From: Ruminococcus sp.
Lineage (GTDB): Bacteria; Bacillota; Clostridia; Oscillospirales; Ruminococcaceae
Reading direction: 5' to 3'
Assembly (NCBI GenBank): GCA_016290875.1
Contig: JAEEVL010000011.1
Location: 1 to 64,000, forward strand
DNA: 64,000 nt
Part shown: positions 25,081-34,810 of the stretch, piece after piece
How positions within the stretch are numbered: position 1 is the stretch's first letter
How the letters are laid out: each line of letters opens with the position of its first letter
Position numbers and translations under genes: made by a program
Notes under the pieces: model-generated
Told to the model about the DNA's origin: nothing
Seen by the model: the letters and a program-made list of their open reading frames with translations, nothing else
Database searches by the model: none

Positions 25081-27693
25081 ATGTATACATGGAATTTTCA
25101 ATATATCTCCAAAACAAGGCTCTCTGATACCTTGAAACAGTTTGCGAGCAATACCCGCAAAGGTGATATACTCATACGTATCCACACCTCGATACATTCA
25201 GGCGATGAGGCTGTTGACCTCGCAAAGTACATAAAGTCTCTCATCCCTGAGGCTCACATCTTCGGAACAAGCACTTCTTCCGCTATATGCTGGGGAAAAC
25301 TTGTACAGAACCAGTGCATCATCTCCATCACTCAGATGACATACGGTTCGATAAGAACTGCCCTGCTTCCGACATTCGACGACTCTGACAGAGCTGTTCC
25401 GCCGGAGATACTTGCCCTCAACACCAAAGCCGTACTTACCGGCTGCAATACAAAATTCCTGCTGACATTCACAACAAGAAAATACCTTGATATAGTAAAG
25501 CTCATCGACAAATGCAATGATTACTTTCCTGACGTGCAGATGTCAGGCGGATTCGCTAACATTTCCGACTCTGTGGCAGCCAGAACAGGCATCGGCGGAT
25601 TTGTTTTCAACGAGAATATGTGGACAGATAAAGGTCTTCTGCTTGCTTCTATCAGCGGCGACGAGCTTGAATGCTACACTTCCTACGCTACCGGCGCTCA
25701 GGCTATCGGAGCAGAATCCGAGATAACAGACTCATTCGGCGGAGCTATACTCTCTATCGACAATAAAAACGCTGTTCACGAATACTATTCAAGCGTCGGT
25801 GATGACGCAGGAAATCATTCCGAAGTCACCGAGCTGTTTCCCTATGTCTATTCAGAAGAGAGCGACATCCCCATATTCATCATACACCTCGATAACACCA
25901 GCCTGAACGACCTTTACGGCGAGGCAAATCCGATATTCTCCACTATACGCTCTGACCGTCAGGACATCGACAGAGACGAGCGCCGTCAGCTCATATGTGC
26001 AACCTACAAGATCAGAAAAGGACAGAAGGTCAAGAGAGCTTTCATATATGACAGAAAGATAATCGCTGATAACCATGCGCTTTTCAGGCACATCGAAAAC
26101 TTTGAAAAGGCAGAGACTATATTCGGATATTCCTGTATCGCACGTTCGATGATATACTCCAACTGTCTGAAATGGGAGATCTCCGCATATGCCAACTCAA
26201 ATATGTGCGGCTGTATCACCGAAGGCGAGATAGCTTATGTGAACGGCAAGAACCGTTTTGCTAACCTTGCATTTATCGTTTCCGTACTCGGTGAAGAAGC
26301 GGCAACTCAGCAATACAATCCCTATGCTTTCTCTCACACCGATACGCTTGCCGCAGACAATCACGAGCTGCTCAATTACCTCTACGATGTCGAGAACAAG
26401 CTCTCACAGTCCTCACATGAAGTAGCCGCTGACAGACTCAAGACATTCGTGCGCGACTGTGAAATGAAGCTGCTCTATTCCGAAAATGAGGATATTCCCA
26501 ACGCCGCAGCTCTCTATATGGACATAAAGCTGAACTACTTCGACCGTATCTGCATGATAAACGTCTTTGACCTCAACAGTATGGAGACTGTTTTCTCTCA
26601 GCATATGATACAGCTCACATACAAGAACTATGTCTCCAACTGCTCCAGCTTTGCCAAGCACAAGCATTACAGATTCTATATCCTCAACGACTGGCACGTA
26701 GCAGTTGCCGCTCCGTCGTACATGGTATCGCTCGCAGAATTCACAAAGGATATGGAACAGCTCCAGCACAAGCTCTTTGAGACAACAGCCGAATACATCG
26801 CTATCGTGCCTATGTTCTGCGTACTCAACAAATGTACTGTCGAGAATGTGAATACAGCATATTACTCCTCACGCATAGAGATGATGCAGAAGAATATACA
26901 GTTCTACGTTCGTGATGCTACGTACGGTCAGCTCGATGAAGAGAGTGTCCGTGAACGCTACCATATGGTAAATGTTATAAACTATGCTATTTCGCACAAT
27001 AAGGTCATCCCTTATTTCCAGGGCATCTACGACAACACAAACAACTGCATACACCACTATGAAGCACTCATGCGTCTTGAGGACGAAAAGGGAAAGATCT
27101 ACTACCCCGGCAGTTTCCTCGAAGTTGCAAGATCATACGGCCTGCTGTATGATTCTATGTCAAGGATCATGATAACCAAGGTGTTCGAGAAATTCAGCAC
27201 CATAGAGAATAAAAAGGTCAGCCTGAATCTCTCTGTGCGCGACCTGAAGAATCCCGACCTCATCAACTACATATTCAGCTTCCTTTCAACAACAGATCAC
27301 CCGGAAAACTTCGTGTTCGAGATACTCGAAAATGAGGATATAGAAGACTACGAAGAGCTTGTTGCATTCGTTGACAGGATACACTCGCTCGGAGCCCAGA
27401 TCTCAATAGACGACTTCGGAAGCGGCTTCTCGAATCTTCTGCATATCGCAAATATCCACTCTGACTATATCAAGATAGACGGCTCTATCGTAAAACGCTG
27501 CTGTGAGGATCAGGAATCCCAGAACCTCATAGCCTTTGTCGCCGACTGGAAACGCCTCAGCAACAAGAAATTCGCAATAATCGCTGAATTTGTCGAAAAT
27601 GATAGTATCCAGAAGGTGCTCCTCGATTTCAGCATAGACTATTCTCAGGGCTATCTCTTCTCAAAGCCCGAACCTGAACTGAAAGAACTATGA
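25081..27693 (+). CDS. FIST-domain EAL protein, probable cyclic-di-GMP phosphodiesterase
   Basis: 870 residues, no signal peptide. N-terminal FIST and FIST_C domains (~10-390), thought to bind small molecules such as amino acids; a degenerate GGDEF-like region (~430-630) without a cyclase motif; and an EAL domain (~640-865) with key residues present (HYEALMR, LNLSVRD, EILENED, DDFGSGFSN, KIDGS, AEFVEN, SQGYLF). Predicted cytosolic hydrolase of cyclic-di-GMP responding to a metabolite. ATG at 25081 was chosen over a GTG at 25066 because GGGAGGG sits between them. Followed 21 nt later by the sensor gene. Confidence 0.87.
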   Translation: MYTWNFQYISKTRLSDTLKQFASNTRKGDILIRIHTSIHSGDEAVDLAKYIKSLIPEAHIFGTSTSSAICWGKLVQNQCIISITQMTYGSIRTALLPTFDDSDRAVPPEILALNTKAVLTGCNTKFLLTFTTRKYLDIVKLIDKCNDYFPDVQMSGGFANISDSVAARTGIGGFVFNENMWTDKGLLLASISGDELECYTSYATGAQAIGAESEITDSFGGAILSIDNKNAVHEYYSSVGDDAGNHSEVTELFPYVYSEESDIPIFIIHLDNTSLNDLYGEANPIFSTIRSDRQDIDRDERRQLICATYKIRKGQKVKRAFIYDRKIIADNHALFRHIENFEKAETIFGYSCIARSMIYSNCLKWEISAYANSNMCGCITEGEIAYVNGKNRFANLAFIVSVLGEEAATQQYNPYAFSHTDTLAADNHELLNYLYDVENKLSQSSHEVAADRLKTFVRDCEMKLLYSENEDIPNAAALYMDIKLNYFDRICMINVFDLNSMETVFSQHMIQLTYKNYVSNCSSFAKHKHYRFYILNDWHVAVAAPSYMVSLAEFTKDMEQLQHKLFETTAEYIAIVPMFCVLNKCTVENVNTAYYSSRIEMMQKNIQFYVRDATYGQLDEESVRERYHMVNVINYAISHNKVIPYFQGIYDNTNNCIHHYEALMRLEDEKGKIYYPGSFLEVARSYGLLYDSMSRIMITKVFEKFSTIENKKVSLNLSVRDLKNPDLINYIFSFLSTTDHPENFVFEILENEDIEDYEELVAFVDRIHSLGAQISIDDFGSGFSNLLHIANIHSDYIKIDGSIVKRCCEDQESQNLIAFVADWKRLSNKKFAIIAEFVENDSIQKVLLDFSIDYSQGYLFSKPEPELKEL

Positions 27694-27714
27694 TTTACTA
27701 AGGAGTCTGATAGT

Positions 27715-29469
27715 ATGAGAAAAAGAAAAGGTGAAAAAAAGATCATAGGTCTGATGGTGGAAGAGATCATTTCAGATTTTGCCAAAGAGTATATACAGAG
27801 CGTGATCAACTCTGTCCATGCCGATGACAACATCCGCCTTATCGTGCTCGCAGGCAAGTACATAGAAGAGACCAACGATAACCAGGAGGTCATCTCGTAC
27901 AAAACAGTATACAACAATATTTTCAGACTCGGAGAACAGTGTCACTTAGACGGCCTTATCATACACATAGGCAGTATCGGCTATGAAAAGCTCAAAGTCC
28001 TCAGCAAGTATTACTCCAAACGCTTCCATGACATACCGAAGGTCTTCGTGGGACTGACGACAGAGAACAACGACCTGACAACGATCAACTACGATCACGA
28101 ATCCGGTATCACGGAGGCTATGAACTACCTCATAAACGGCGACGGTCTGACTAAATTCTGTATGCTCGGAGGCAGAGTCGACAACGTTGACTCTAATGAT
28201 AGAAAAAAAATATTCATAAAATGTCTCGAAGATAACGGTCTCACTTTTACTGAAAATAACTACTTTAAATCGGATATGTCCACCAACTGTATCGCAGAAG
28301 CTTCCGAGCTGCTCGACAAGAACCCCGACGTCCAGGCTGTATTCTGTGTAAACGATGCAACGGCAAAGGGACTCTACGATGCTATGAAGCTAAGAGATCT
28401 CATTCCCGGCAAGGATATACTTGTTTTCGGATTTGACAACACCCGTATGGCAGGAGCTCTGTCGCCTACCCTTTCATCTATCGGCTCCGACAGCTGTACC
28501 GTAGGTCAGAAGGCTCTTGAAGTTCTGCTCAAAAAGATGAATAACGAAGAAGTGAGCTCCACACTTGTCCCGACAAGGCTGTACGGCCGTGAATCGCTCA
28601 AGTACGAGATGTATGATTACAGCTTTGTCGATATGATAAACGTTGACCAGACGTTCATTTACAGGATATTTGACGACTGCTTCTACAGATACAAAAACGA
28701 GCTGAGCGACGATCATGCAGTTGACCTGAAGAGACTGTTCTTTGTATTTATGTCCAAGATCTTCCGCTCTATCAAGAACCGTTACATCAGCTTTGAGGAA
28801 TATAACGAGATAGAACGTATGATAAACAAGTTCTTTGAAAACGGCATAATGGACTATACCGATGCCACAAAACTGGTAAATAGCCTTGAACGCCTGCAAA
28901 GCACCGTTAATTCCCTGCAGAGATCTCCGTCAGCAAGGATAACCATAAACCACCTGTTCTCCGTAATGCGTGACAATGCTATCTGCTCGATAGCCGAACA
29001 GAAAAACATCGAAAAGTCCGCTTTTACAGACAGCAGCAGAAGGCTGCAGGACTTCCTCATCTGCGGTATGCAGAGCGCAGGCTCTCAGGAAGAGAATTCG
29101 GAAAAGCTGATGCGTATGATGGCTATGCTCGGACTCGAGAACGCTGTGCTGTACCTGTATGACAAGCCTGCAAAGTTTGACCATACACCGACTATGATGT
29201 TCCCGGAGGAGCTGAAGATGAGGTGTATCATCAAAGCCGGAAAGCTGTATCTGCTGCCGAAGGAACGTCAGAGCTGCTCTATCAGTGACCTGTTCATACG
29301 CGATGAGATACCGCTCAAATGCAAAGGATTTGTTACATTCTGCGTATTCTACGGCGACTATATATACGGCTTCCTGCTGTGCGAGCTCACCGGAAACATT
29401 TACGACAGAGGAGAGCATATCGCTATACAGCTTGGCAAATCCTTCTACATCAACGACCTTAACGGATAA
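27715..29469 (+). CDS. LacI-like sensor protein without DNA-binding or output domain
   Basis: 584 residues. Residues ~8-300 form a periplasmic-binding-protein-like ligand domain of LacI type (FCVNDATAKGLYDAM, VFGFDNTRMAGALSPTLSSI) but lack the helix-turn-helix, and there is no signal peptide. The rest (~310-584) is a helical linker and a GAF-like domain. In relatives such sensors are joined to GGDEF or EAL; here none follows. With the FIST-EAL gene 21 nt upstream in one operon, it may act in trans on that enzyme. TAAGGAG precedes the ATG. Function inferred, ligand unknown. Confidence 0.72.
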   Translation: MRKRKGEKKIIGLMVEEIISDFAKEYIQSVINSVHADDNIRLIVLAGKYIEETNDNQEVISYKTVYNNIFRLGEQCHLDGLIIHIGSIGYEKLKVLSKYYSKRFHDIPKVFVGLTTENNDLTTINYDHESGITEAMNYLINGDGLTKFCMLGGRVDNVDSNDRKKIFIKCLEDNGLTFTENNYFKSDMSTNCIAEASELLDKNPDVQAVFCVNDATAKGLYDAMKLRDLIPGKDILVFGFDNTRMAGALSPTLSSIGSDSCTVGQKALEVLLKKMNNEEVSSTLVPTRLYGRESLKYEMYDYSFVDMINVDQTFIYRIFDDCFYRYKNELSDDHAVDLKRLFFVFMSKIFRSIKNRYISFEEYNEIERMINKFFENGIMDYTDATKLVNSLERLQSTVNSLQRSPSARITINHLFSVMRDNAICSIAEQKNIEKSAFTDSSRRLQDFLICGMQSAGSQEENSEKLMRMMAMLGLENAVLYLYDKPAKFDHTPTMMFPEELKMRCIIKAGKLYLLPKERQSCSISDLFIRDEIPLKCKGFVTFCVFYGDYIYGFLLCELTGNIYDRGEHIAIQLGKSFYINDLNG

Positions 29470-29537
29470 AAAACAGCGGCTGCTGTCCTCACCGGTGATA
29501 CCCGATACGGTACCCGGTCACAGGACGCAGCCGTTTT
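29468..29537. terminator. Bidirectional terminator
   Basis: An arm at 29468-29489 pairs with AGGACGCAGCCGTTTT (29522-29537), with a second CACCGG/CCGGT stem inside. A-rich and T-rich ends allow use from both sides, between two converging genes. Confidence 0.78.
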
Positions 29538-29538
29538 G

Positions 29539-31791
29539 TCATTCAGTATTCTTCAGAGCTTCGTCAAGCGGAACTCTGCTTATCTTACGTTTGAGTATCA
29601 CAGCGGTAACAGCATATGTTGCCGCCCCGAGAAGGATAGTCCTGACGTATGCCGAGAACGGTATAACAGGTTCAAGCCAGCCGGGATATTCCAGCATCAT
29701 CGTGCGCCATATGCGGTCAAGAGCTATCGATACTACCGGCATACACAGCACCATTGACACCAGCGTCACTATCGTGGTCGTCCTCAGATATATGCCGCTT
29801 ATCTCCGACGAATTATAGCCGAGTATCTTCGCAACGGAGATAGACTGGGTATTCTTCTCTATCATTACCTTTGAAAGCAGGTACACTACAAGTATTATAA
29901 CTCCTATGCCGAGTACGGAGAATATCGTCATAAGGTTGCCCATTGAACGTCTGAGCTGACGCGAGGTCTTGGTGAGGTCTTCCCTGGTTATCTCTGTCGC
30001 AATGAGCCTGCTGTCAATATCCGTCAGCTCATTTCCGGTGAAGTATCCGGTAAAGCTGCCTTCGGGAAGTCCGAATGTCTCGTTGAAGGCTTCGATGTCC
30101 ATAAATACCGCAAGCGTACTCGGATAAGTATAGATGCCGCCTACTCTGAACTCATATTCCTTATCGCCGAACTCTTCACGGAGCGTTATCGTATCGCCTT
30201 TTTCAATGCTGTATTTGTCAGCATATGCCGTGGAGATATCCACAGTATCAGCATTTATATCAGACCTGTAATATCTGCTCTCCGGAACTATTCCGTATAT
30301 CGAAACGTCCTCGCTGAAATCTCCGCGGATTATTTTCAGATCACCTGCGGCAAATTTCTCGGCACTTTCCTCAGAAGTCTCAGCCGGCATTTTCAGTATA
30401 TACTGATGCGGTGCAAGCATACTCTTCTCTGTATTTTCTTCAAAATTGTCAAGCAGAGGTGCAAACAGCATACTGAATACCATTACCACACTCGCAAAGA
30501 AAAGTCCTACGAAAATTGTAATGTATCCGGGAATATTCTGGAAGAGGACTCTCAGACGGTAGCGTATCATTATCGGTATCTTTGTATTCAGCTTGAAAGC
30601 CTTCTTGCGCTGGTGACGCTTGAGGTCGCGACGCAGGAATTTCAGCGGCGAAAGGCTCAGCTTTGAAGCGAGCATGATATAGTTTATCACCATAAGTATT
30701 ATCAGCGGTATCACCGTCGTATCTATGAAAGCGTCAGCGTTCCACAAAGTCTTGTAGCTGACAAGGCTATATGAACCGAGGTACATCTCTGCCATGTATT
30801 CTTTCATAATGGTATAGCCGAGGATGTTTCCGATAAGTGAAGCTACTAGCAGAACTATAACAGGAGCAGCCATATAGTGCCTTATGAGTTCGTGCTTTGT
30901 ATAGCCGGAAGCACGGAGCGTTCCGATGACATTTGCTTCCTTGGCGATAGTGTTCGCTGTTGTTACCGCAAATACGAAAGCTATAATTACAACGAGCATT
31001 ATCAGCATTACCATAAACATTACACGGTCATGACCAATATCATCACCCGAGAACTTTATGGCGCTGTTGCGGCAGGTCGGAATATAGTCCATAAGTTCGC
31101 ATTTATCGGATAAGTGTCCGAGAAAAGCATCACTCATGTCAGCCGCTTCCTTGCCGAAGTTCTCCTCAGGAGGATCGTTGTACTTCCACGAATACGAATA
31201 GTGAAGATTCTTATCACCTATCTCATCGAAGCATTCTGCTGTAACGCTTCCCACTCCGAAAAGCTCTGTATCAAACATAAAATCGGTATTGCTTTCATAC
31301 AGCGCAGAGTAATCCGGGAAAGCCACTATACCAACGATCTCATACTGCTTTCCGCCAGCGCTTATATCATCGCCAAGAGAAAGATCATTGCTCTTCATAT
31401 AAAGTCTGTCGAGAACTATTTCACCGTCTTTCTCAGGCATATCGCCTTCAAGGAGGCATATCCTGTTGACCTCCTCACGGACCGGGAAGATACGAAGCTT
31501 GCTGCCGCCTACCGAAGGCTCATCCTTGTAGAAGTTCTCATACAGTCTGACACCGCCGGACTCTATCTCTGTGACAAGACTGCTGTCGACAGGCTGTGAA
31601 AGCTCAAAGTGACCGTCCTCGATGTTATACTTCTCAAAGCTCTCATCGTATGCTTTTTTTAGGCTCGCATCAGCCACAAAAAATCCGGATGCAACGCTGA
31701 TTATCGCCAGCATAAACAGGAAAATTACCGTATACTTTCCAGCTTCCCTGCGTATCTCACGTGGTATCCTTGAATTAAGGGGATTTCTCAT
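29539..31791 (-). CDS. ABC transporter permease, two FtsX units
   Basis: 750 residues with N-terminal membrane helix, large extracellular domain (~45-260), three membrane helices (~265-390), a fourth at ~445, a second extracellular domain, and three C-terminal helices: the MacB/FtsX-type duplicated permease. With the ATPase it probably exports or removes lipoproteins, peptides or antibiotics from the membrane. It starts 12 nt after the ATPase stop with AAGGGGG as ribosome site. The substrate cannot be told. Confidence 0.88.
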   Translation of the reverse strand: MRNPLNSRIPREIRREAGKYTVIFLFMLAIISVASGFFVADASLKKAYDESFEKYNIEDGHFELSQPVDSSLVTEIESGGVRLYENFYKDEPSVGGSKLRIFPVREEVNRICLLEGDMPEKDGEIVLDRLYMKSNDLSLGDDISAGGKQYEIVGIVAFPDYSALYESNTDFMFDTELFGVGSVTAECFDEIGDKNLHYSYSWKYNDPPEENFGKEAADMSDAFLGHLSDKCELMDYIPTCRNSAIKFSGDDIGHDRVMFMVMLIMLVVIIAFVFAVTTANTIAKEANVIGTLRASGYTKHELIRHYMAAPVIVLLVASLIGNILGYTIMKEYMAEMYLGSYSLVSYKTLWNADAFIDTTVIPLIILMVINYIMLASKLSLSPLKFLRRDLKRHQRKKAFKLNTKIPIMIRYRLRVLFQNIPGYITIFVGLFFASVVMVFSMLFAPLLDNFEENTEKSMLAPHQYILKMPAETSEESAEKFAAGDLKIIRGDFSEDVSIYGIVPESRYYRSDINADTVDISTAYADKYSIEKGDTITLREEFGDKEYEFRVGGIYTYPSTLAVFMDIEAFNETFGLPEGSFTGYFTGNELTDIDSRLIATEITREDLTKTSRQLRRSMGNLMTIFSVLGIGVIILVVYLLSKVMIEKNTQSISVAKILGYNSSEISGIYLRTTTIVTLVSMVLCMPVVSIALDRIWRTMMLEYPGWLEPVIPFSAYVRTILLGAATYAVTAVILKRKISRVPLDEALKNTE

Positions 31792-31803
31792 GATATCGCC
31801 CCC

Positions 31804-32502
31804 TTACCATTCAAGCTCTTCAGCGCTTATCTTGTTTTCGTTCTGTGTGTTTTTTCGGATAACTCCGTCTCTCAGCTTCACCACGCGGTCTGCCATGTTC
31901 TTGATAGCATCATTGTGAGTTACCATGATAATGGTGCTGCCATACTTCTGATTGACAGTCTCGATAAGCTTGAGTATATCCTTTGAGGTGTTGTAATCAA
32001 GAGCTCCGGTAGGCTCATCGCAGAGAAGAATGTCCGGGTTCTTGACTATCGCTCTGCCTATGGCAGTTCTCTGCTGCTGTCCGCCAGAAAGCTGGTTCGG
32101 CAACTTGTGGCGATGTTCGTAGAGTCCGAGGGTTTTGAGTATATCATCAACATCAAGCGGTGAATCACTGAGATATGCACCGACTTCAATGTTTTCCTTG
32201 ATATTAAGATTAGGAATGAGGTTGTACATCTGGAAGATGTAACCGAGATGCTTGCGGCGGTAAGCTGTAAGCGCTTTTTCGTTCATATCAGCCGTTTTTT
32301 CGCCATTGATAGATATGTAGCCGCTGTCAGCACGGTCTATTCCGCCGATGATATTGAGAAGTGTGGACTTACCCGAACCGGAAGGTCCGAGAAGCACACA
32401 GAACTCGCCTTTTTCGAGTTCAAATGATATCCCTTTGAGCACATCGACGCGGCTCTCGCCCTCACCGAAATGCTTTTTGATGTCACTGATTTCAATAAAC
32501 AT
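31804..32502 (-). CDS. ABC transporter ATP-binding protein, MacB/LolD type
   Basis: 232 residues. Walker [12 protein letters not shown], signature [14 protein letters not shown], Walker [13 protein letters not shown] and switch His in VTHND are all present. It powers the FtsX-type permease encoded just downstream. The ATG at 32502 follows AAAGGGGA. The promoter overlaps a perfect palindrome, so expression is probably inducible, perhaps by an antimicrobial. Confidence 0.93.
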   Translation of the reverse strand: MFIEISDIKKHFGEGESRVDVLKGISFELEKGEFCVLLGPSGSGKSTLLNIIGGIDRADSGYISINGEKTADMNEKALTAYRRKHLGYIFQMYNLIPNLNIKENIEVGAYLSDSPLDVDDILKTLGLYEHRHKLPNQLSGGQQQRTAIGRAIVKNPDILLCDEPTGALDYNTSKDILKLIETVNQKYGSTIIMVTHNDAIKNMADRVVKLRDGVIRKNTQNENKISAEELEW

Positions 32503-32534
32503 AGAATTCCCCTTTCTATATCATGTATGTCACA

Positions 32535-32590
32535 AGGTTAGCACAATCTAACCTATAATTAAGTTTATCACTTTATAGCGCTGTTGTCAA
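32535..32590 (-). promoter_or_regulatory. Promoter and palindromic operator of the ABC exporter
   Basis: Minus strand: TTGACA (32585-32590), 17-bp spacer, TAAACT (32562-32567), then AGGTTAG-N6-CTAACCT (32535-32554), a perfect 7-bp inverted repeat that starts about at the transcription start. That position fits a repressor of TetR, MarR or GntR type encoded elsewhere; no repressor gene is adjacent. Confidence 0.7.
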
Positions 32591-32657
32591 CAGACATTTT
32601 GTTAAATGCTTATTTTCGTCAGTTATCACACCGTTCAGCAACTACTGATAAATATAT

Positions 32658-32828
32658 TTGTGTAATTCTCGCACCATTCTGCCGAAGTTTTTACCTGAGG
32701 GTAACATAAAAAACGTTCAATTCCTTGTTGACTCGGATACATATGAGAGTATCGACCTTACACAAAATGAGCTGAACTTGCATTGTGCTTCGATCATAGC
32801 GAAAAAGTCCCCACAGTTGAAACTGTGA
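32658..32828 (+). pseudogene. Possible gene remnant, unrecognised
   Basis: A 56-codon open frame without ribosome site encodes a protein-like stretch (PEGNIKNVQFLVDSDTYES, then IDLTQNELNL) and ends inside the lipoprotein terminator hairpin. No family recognised. It could be the 3' end of a lost gene or chance; nothing else was seen between 32591 and 32800. Confidence 0.2.
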
Positions 32829-32838
32829 GGACTCTTTT
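32801..32838 (-). terminator. Terminator of the lipoprotein pair
   Basis: AGTCCTCACAGTT pairs with AACTGTGGGGACT (one G-U) on the minus strand, followed by TTTTTC; the reverse direction also has CTTTTATT. Confidence 0.85.
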
Positions 32839-32853
32839 ATTGAACTGAGTATA

Positions 32854-33705
32854 TTAATTGATGCGGGTGAAAGTTCTCATGCCATCGTTGAGTTCATTAA
32901 GCGGAATATCGCCCATAAATCTAAAACTTCCGGCTAACTTCGATGAATTGTCATAGAGTACATACCAGTAGTCCTTGTAATTATCGCTTTGTATGAGATA
33001 CTGTACTTTGGCATATCCGTCAAGTGTTGTACCGTCAGCGTACTTGACAGAAAACTTTCCGTCATATGCACTGCAATCATAGAACGTATAGATATCATTG
33101 CCGTCAGAAAACGTTCCTGTGAGACTTGTAAGCACCGGTCCTGCTGTGCCCGGTCTCGGATCTGATGTGACAGTATAGAATCCGTATTCATTAGGCTGAT
33201 CCGATGAACTGTCTATGCTGTTATCAGGGTATATATTTGCGATGTATTCTGCACTTACATATCCGCTTTTACCGTCGTATACAGTCTGATACCAGCCCGG
33301 TGTATCACAGCTGTATATATCAAGCTGTGTCTGGCTTGGTATCTGCGCTAAAATGCTTGAATCCACATCAGGCTTGCTTCTCATATTGAGTGAATCAGAG
33401 TCTGTTGAAACATATCCGCCGAACAAATACTCAGCAGTTGCAAACTCTAAATCATTCGTTGATGCTGAAGTGTTCTCTGTTGCAGCAGCTGTTTCAGCAG
33501 TATTTCCGCTGACTGTATTTGCAGACTGAGCAGTTGAAGCGGGTGATGTATTCTCCTGTGAAGTGACTGTTGTTTCAGTCGAAGCAGCAGTTGCAGGCAA
33601 CGAGGCTTTAGCCGAAGATGCTGACGAATCAGAATCTGTTGAGCCACATGATACGACAGCTGACATCATTGTAAAAAGTGTAAGGCAGGTAATGAGCTTT
33701 TTCAT
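32854..33705 (-). CDS. Lipoprotein with bacterial SH3 domain
   Basis: 283 residues. Lipobox VVSC near residue 20, a Ser/Thr/Ala-rich spacer, an SH3b-like domain (~90-155: SLNMRSKPDVDSSILAQI, then GWYQTVYDGKSGYVSAEYI) that usually binds peptidoglycan, and an unrecognised C-terminal domain. It is probably a cell-envelope lipoprotein co-transcribed with the next lipoprotein upstream (27-nt gap). The inner ATG at 33705 is preceded by AAAGGAAAG and gives a normal signal peptide. Confidence 0.75.
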   Translation of the reverse strand: MKKLITCLTLFTMMSAVVSCGSTDSDSSASSAKASLPATAASTETTVTSQENTSPASTAQSANTVSGNTAETAAATENTSASTNDLEFATAEYLFGGYVSTDSDSLNMRSKPDVDSSILAQIPSQTQLDIYSCDTPGWYQTVYDGKSGYVSAEYIANIYPDNSIDSSSDQPNEYGFYTVTSDPRPGTAGPVLTSLTGTFSDGNDIYTFYDCSAYDGKFSVKYADGTTLDGYAKVQYLIQSDNYKDYWYVLYDNSSKLAGSFRFMGDIPLNELNDGMRTFTRIN

Positions 33706-33732
33706 ATTATTCTTTCCTTTCATATCTCACTT

Positions 33733-34686
33733 TTACTTTGTGAAGGTCATTCCGTTGTTTTCCGGTTCTGAATCGACATTCCATATAAGATAGCCGTTGC
33801 CGTCAAGACAGAATGAAGCACTTCCGTTGCTGAATATCTGCTCTGTCGATTCTTTGCCGTCTACAGAGCATATGCTGTTTACAGACGAACCTGTTCCATT
33901 GCACACGAGTGTTCCGGAAGTCTCATCATATGTACAAGGGTATGTCCAGTATCTGCTTTCAGAAGCGTCTTTTATCATCTTGACCTCAACATTGTAAGAA
34001 TTGCCGCCATTGCTGACAATACTTACATAGGTCTTTCCGCAGCTCCATGTGCCTAAAAACATATCACGGGAGCTATCCTGATTTCCGACTTCTTCTGTGC
34101 CGTTTCCTCCGCCGAGAGCAAATACTAGCGAATTTTCATCAAATCCTGAACAGAGTACAGGTGAATCATTTTCGCGGGCTGCAAGACGGAAACTCGCCCA
34201 CTCAGTATCACCGCTGCAGAATTTATACCATGTGTTGGAATGTGTGCCGTCAATATCCTGCACTTCAACCTTGATGTTGCCGTATTCTTTTCCGCCGCCG
34301 CGGTATGCAAGCTCATATGATCCGTCTGCGTCGATAGTAAGTGTGCGTGAATCGAGGACACCTTCCTCATACCATTTTCCTGCAATAAGGTTGAACTCAG
34401 TTCTTACCAAAGGTGTGCCATTGTTTTCAGATTCTGTTGCTGGTTCGGTCTTCTCATTGTCATTTGCGTTTACCGGAGTGTTATTGGATGTGTTTCCTGC
34501 GACAGAAGTTGTTGTATCAGCTTTTGAAGCATTTGAAGCTCCAGTAGTTTCAGCTGTGGTCGATGCAGATGATGTTGCTGATGCAGAAGTTGCTGCTGAA
34601 CTGTCGGAAGAATTGCCGGAAGTTCCGCATGATGTCATAGAGGTAAGTATTGTAAGCATAGCAAGACAAGCGATGATCTTTTTCAT
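33733..34686 (-). CDS. Lipoprotein of the two-component regulon, two-domain
   Basis: 317 residues. Lipobox TSC-G near residue 19, low-complexity Ser/Thr/Ala spacer to ~85, then two unrecognised beta-rich domains (~100-205 and ~215-317). The second (GTWS...VSIVSNGG, YWTYPCTYDETSGTLVCNG, ASFCLDGNGYLIW) is similar by eye to the single domain of the neighbouring lipoprotein at 34811-35485. AAAGGAG precedes the ATG. Its promoter carries the operator shared with the histidine kinase gene, so it is probably an output or sensor accessory of that system. Confidence 0.75.
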   Translation of the reverse strand: MKKIIACLAMLTILTSMTSCGTSGNSSDSSAATSASATSSASTTAETTGASNASKADTTTSVAGNTSNNTPVNANDNEKTEPATESENNGTPLVRTEFNLIAGKWYEEGVLDSRTLTIDADGSYELAYRGGGKEYGNIKVEVQDIDGTHSNTWYKFCSGDTEWASFRLAARENDSPVLCSGFDENSLVFALGGGNGTEEVGNQDSSRDMFLGTWSCGKTYVSIVSNGGNSYNVEVKMIKDASESRYWTYPCTYDETSGTLVCNGTGSSVNSICSVDGKESTEQIFSNGSASFCLDGNGYLIWNVDSEPENNGMTFTK

Positions 34687-34742
34687 AGTTTATATCTCCT
34701 TTTTCATTTCCTTTCAAGAGTATTTCTCCTGTTGACAATGTC

Positions 34743-34792
34743 ATTATAGCACATCATTCTGACATAGTGTGCAGAATTACAAATTTGTAATC
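34743..34792 (-). promoter_or_regulatory. Promoter with two-component operator (lipoproteins 33733, 32854)
   Basis: Minus strand: GATTACAAATTTGTAATT begins the 21-bp operator (34792-34772), followed by exactly 23 bp and TATAAT (34748-34743). No -35 hexamer is present at the usual place, so an activator bound to the operator is expected to be needed. Confidence 0.75.
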
Positions 34793-34810
34793 GGTATGTT
34801 TTTATAATTA

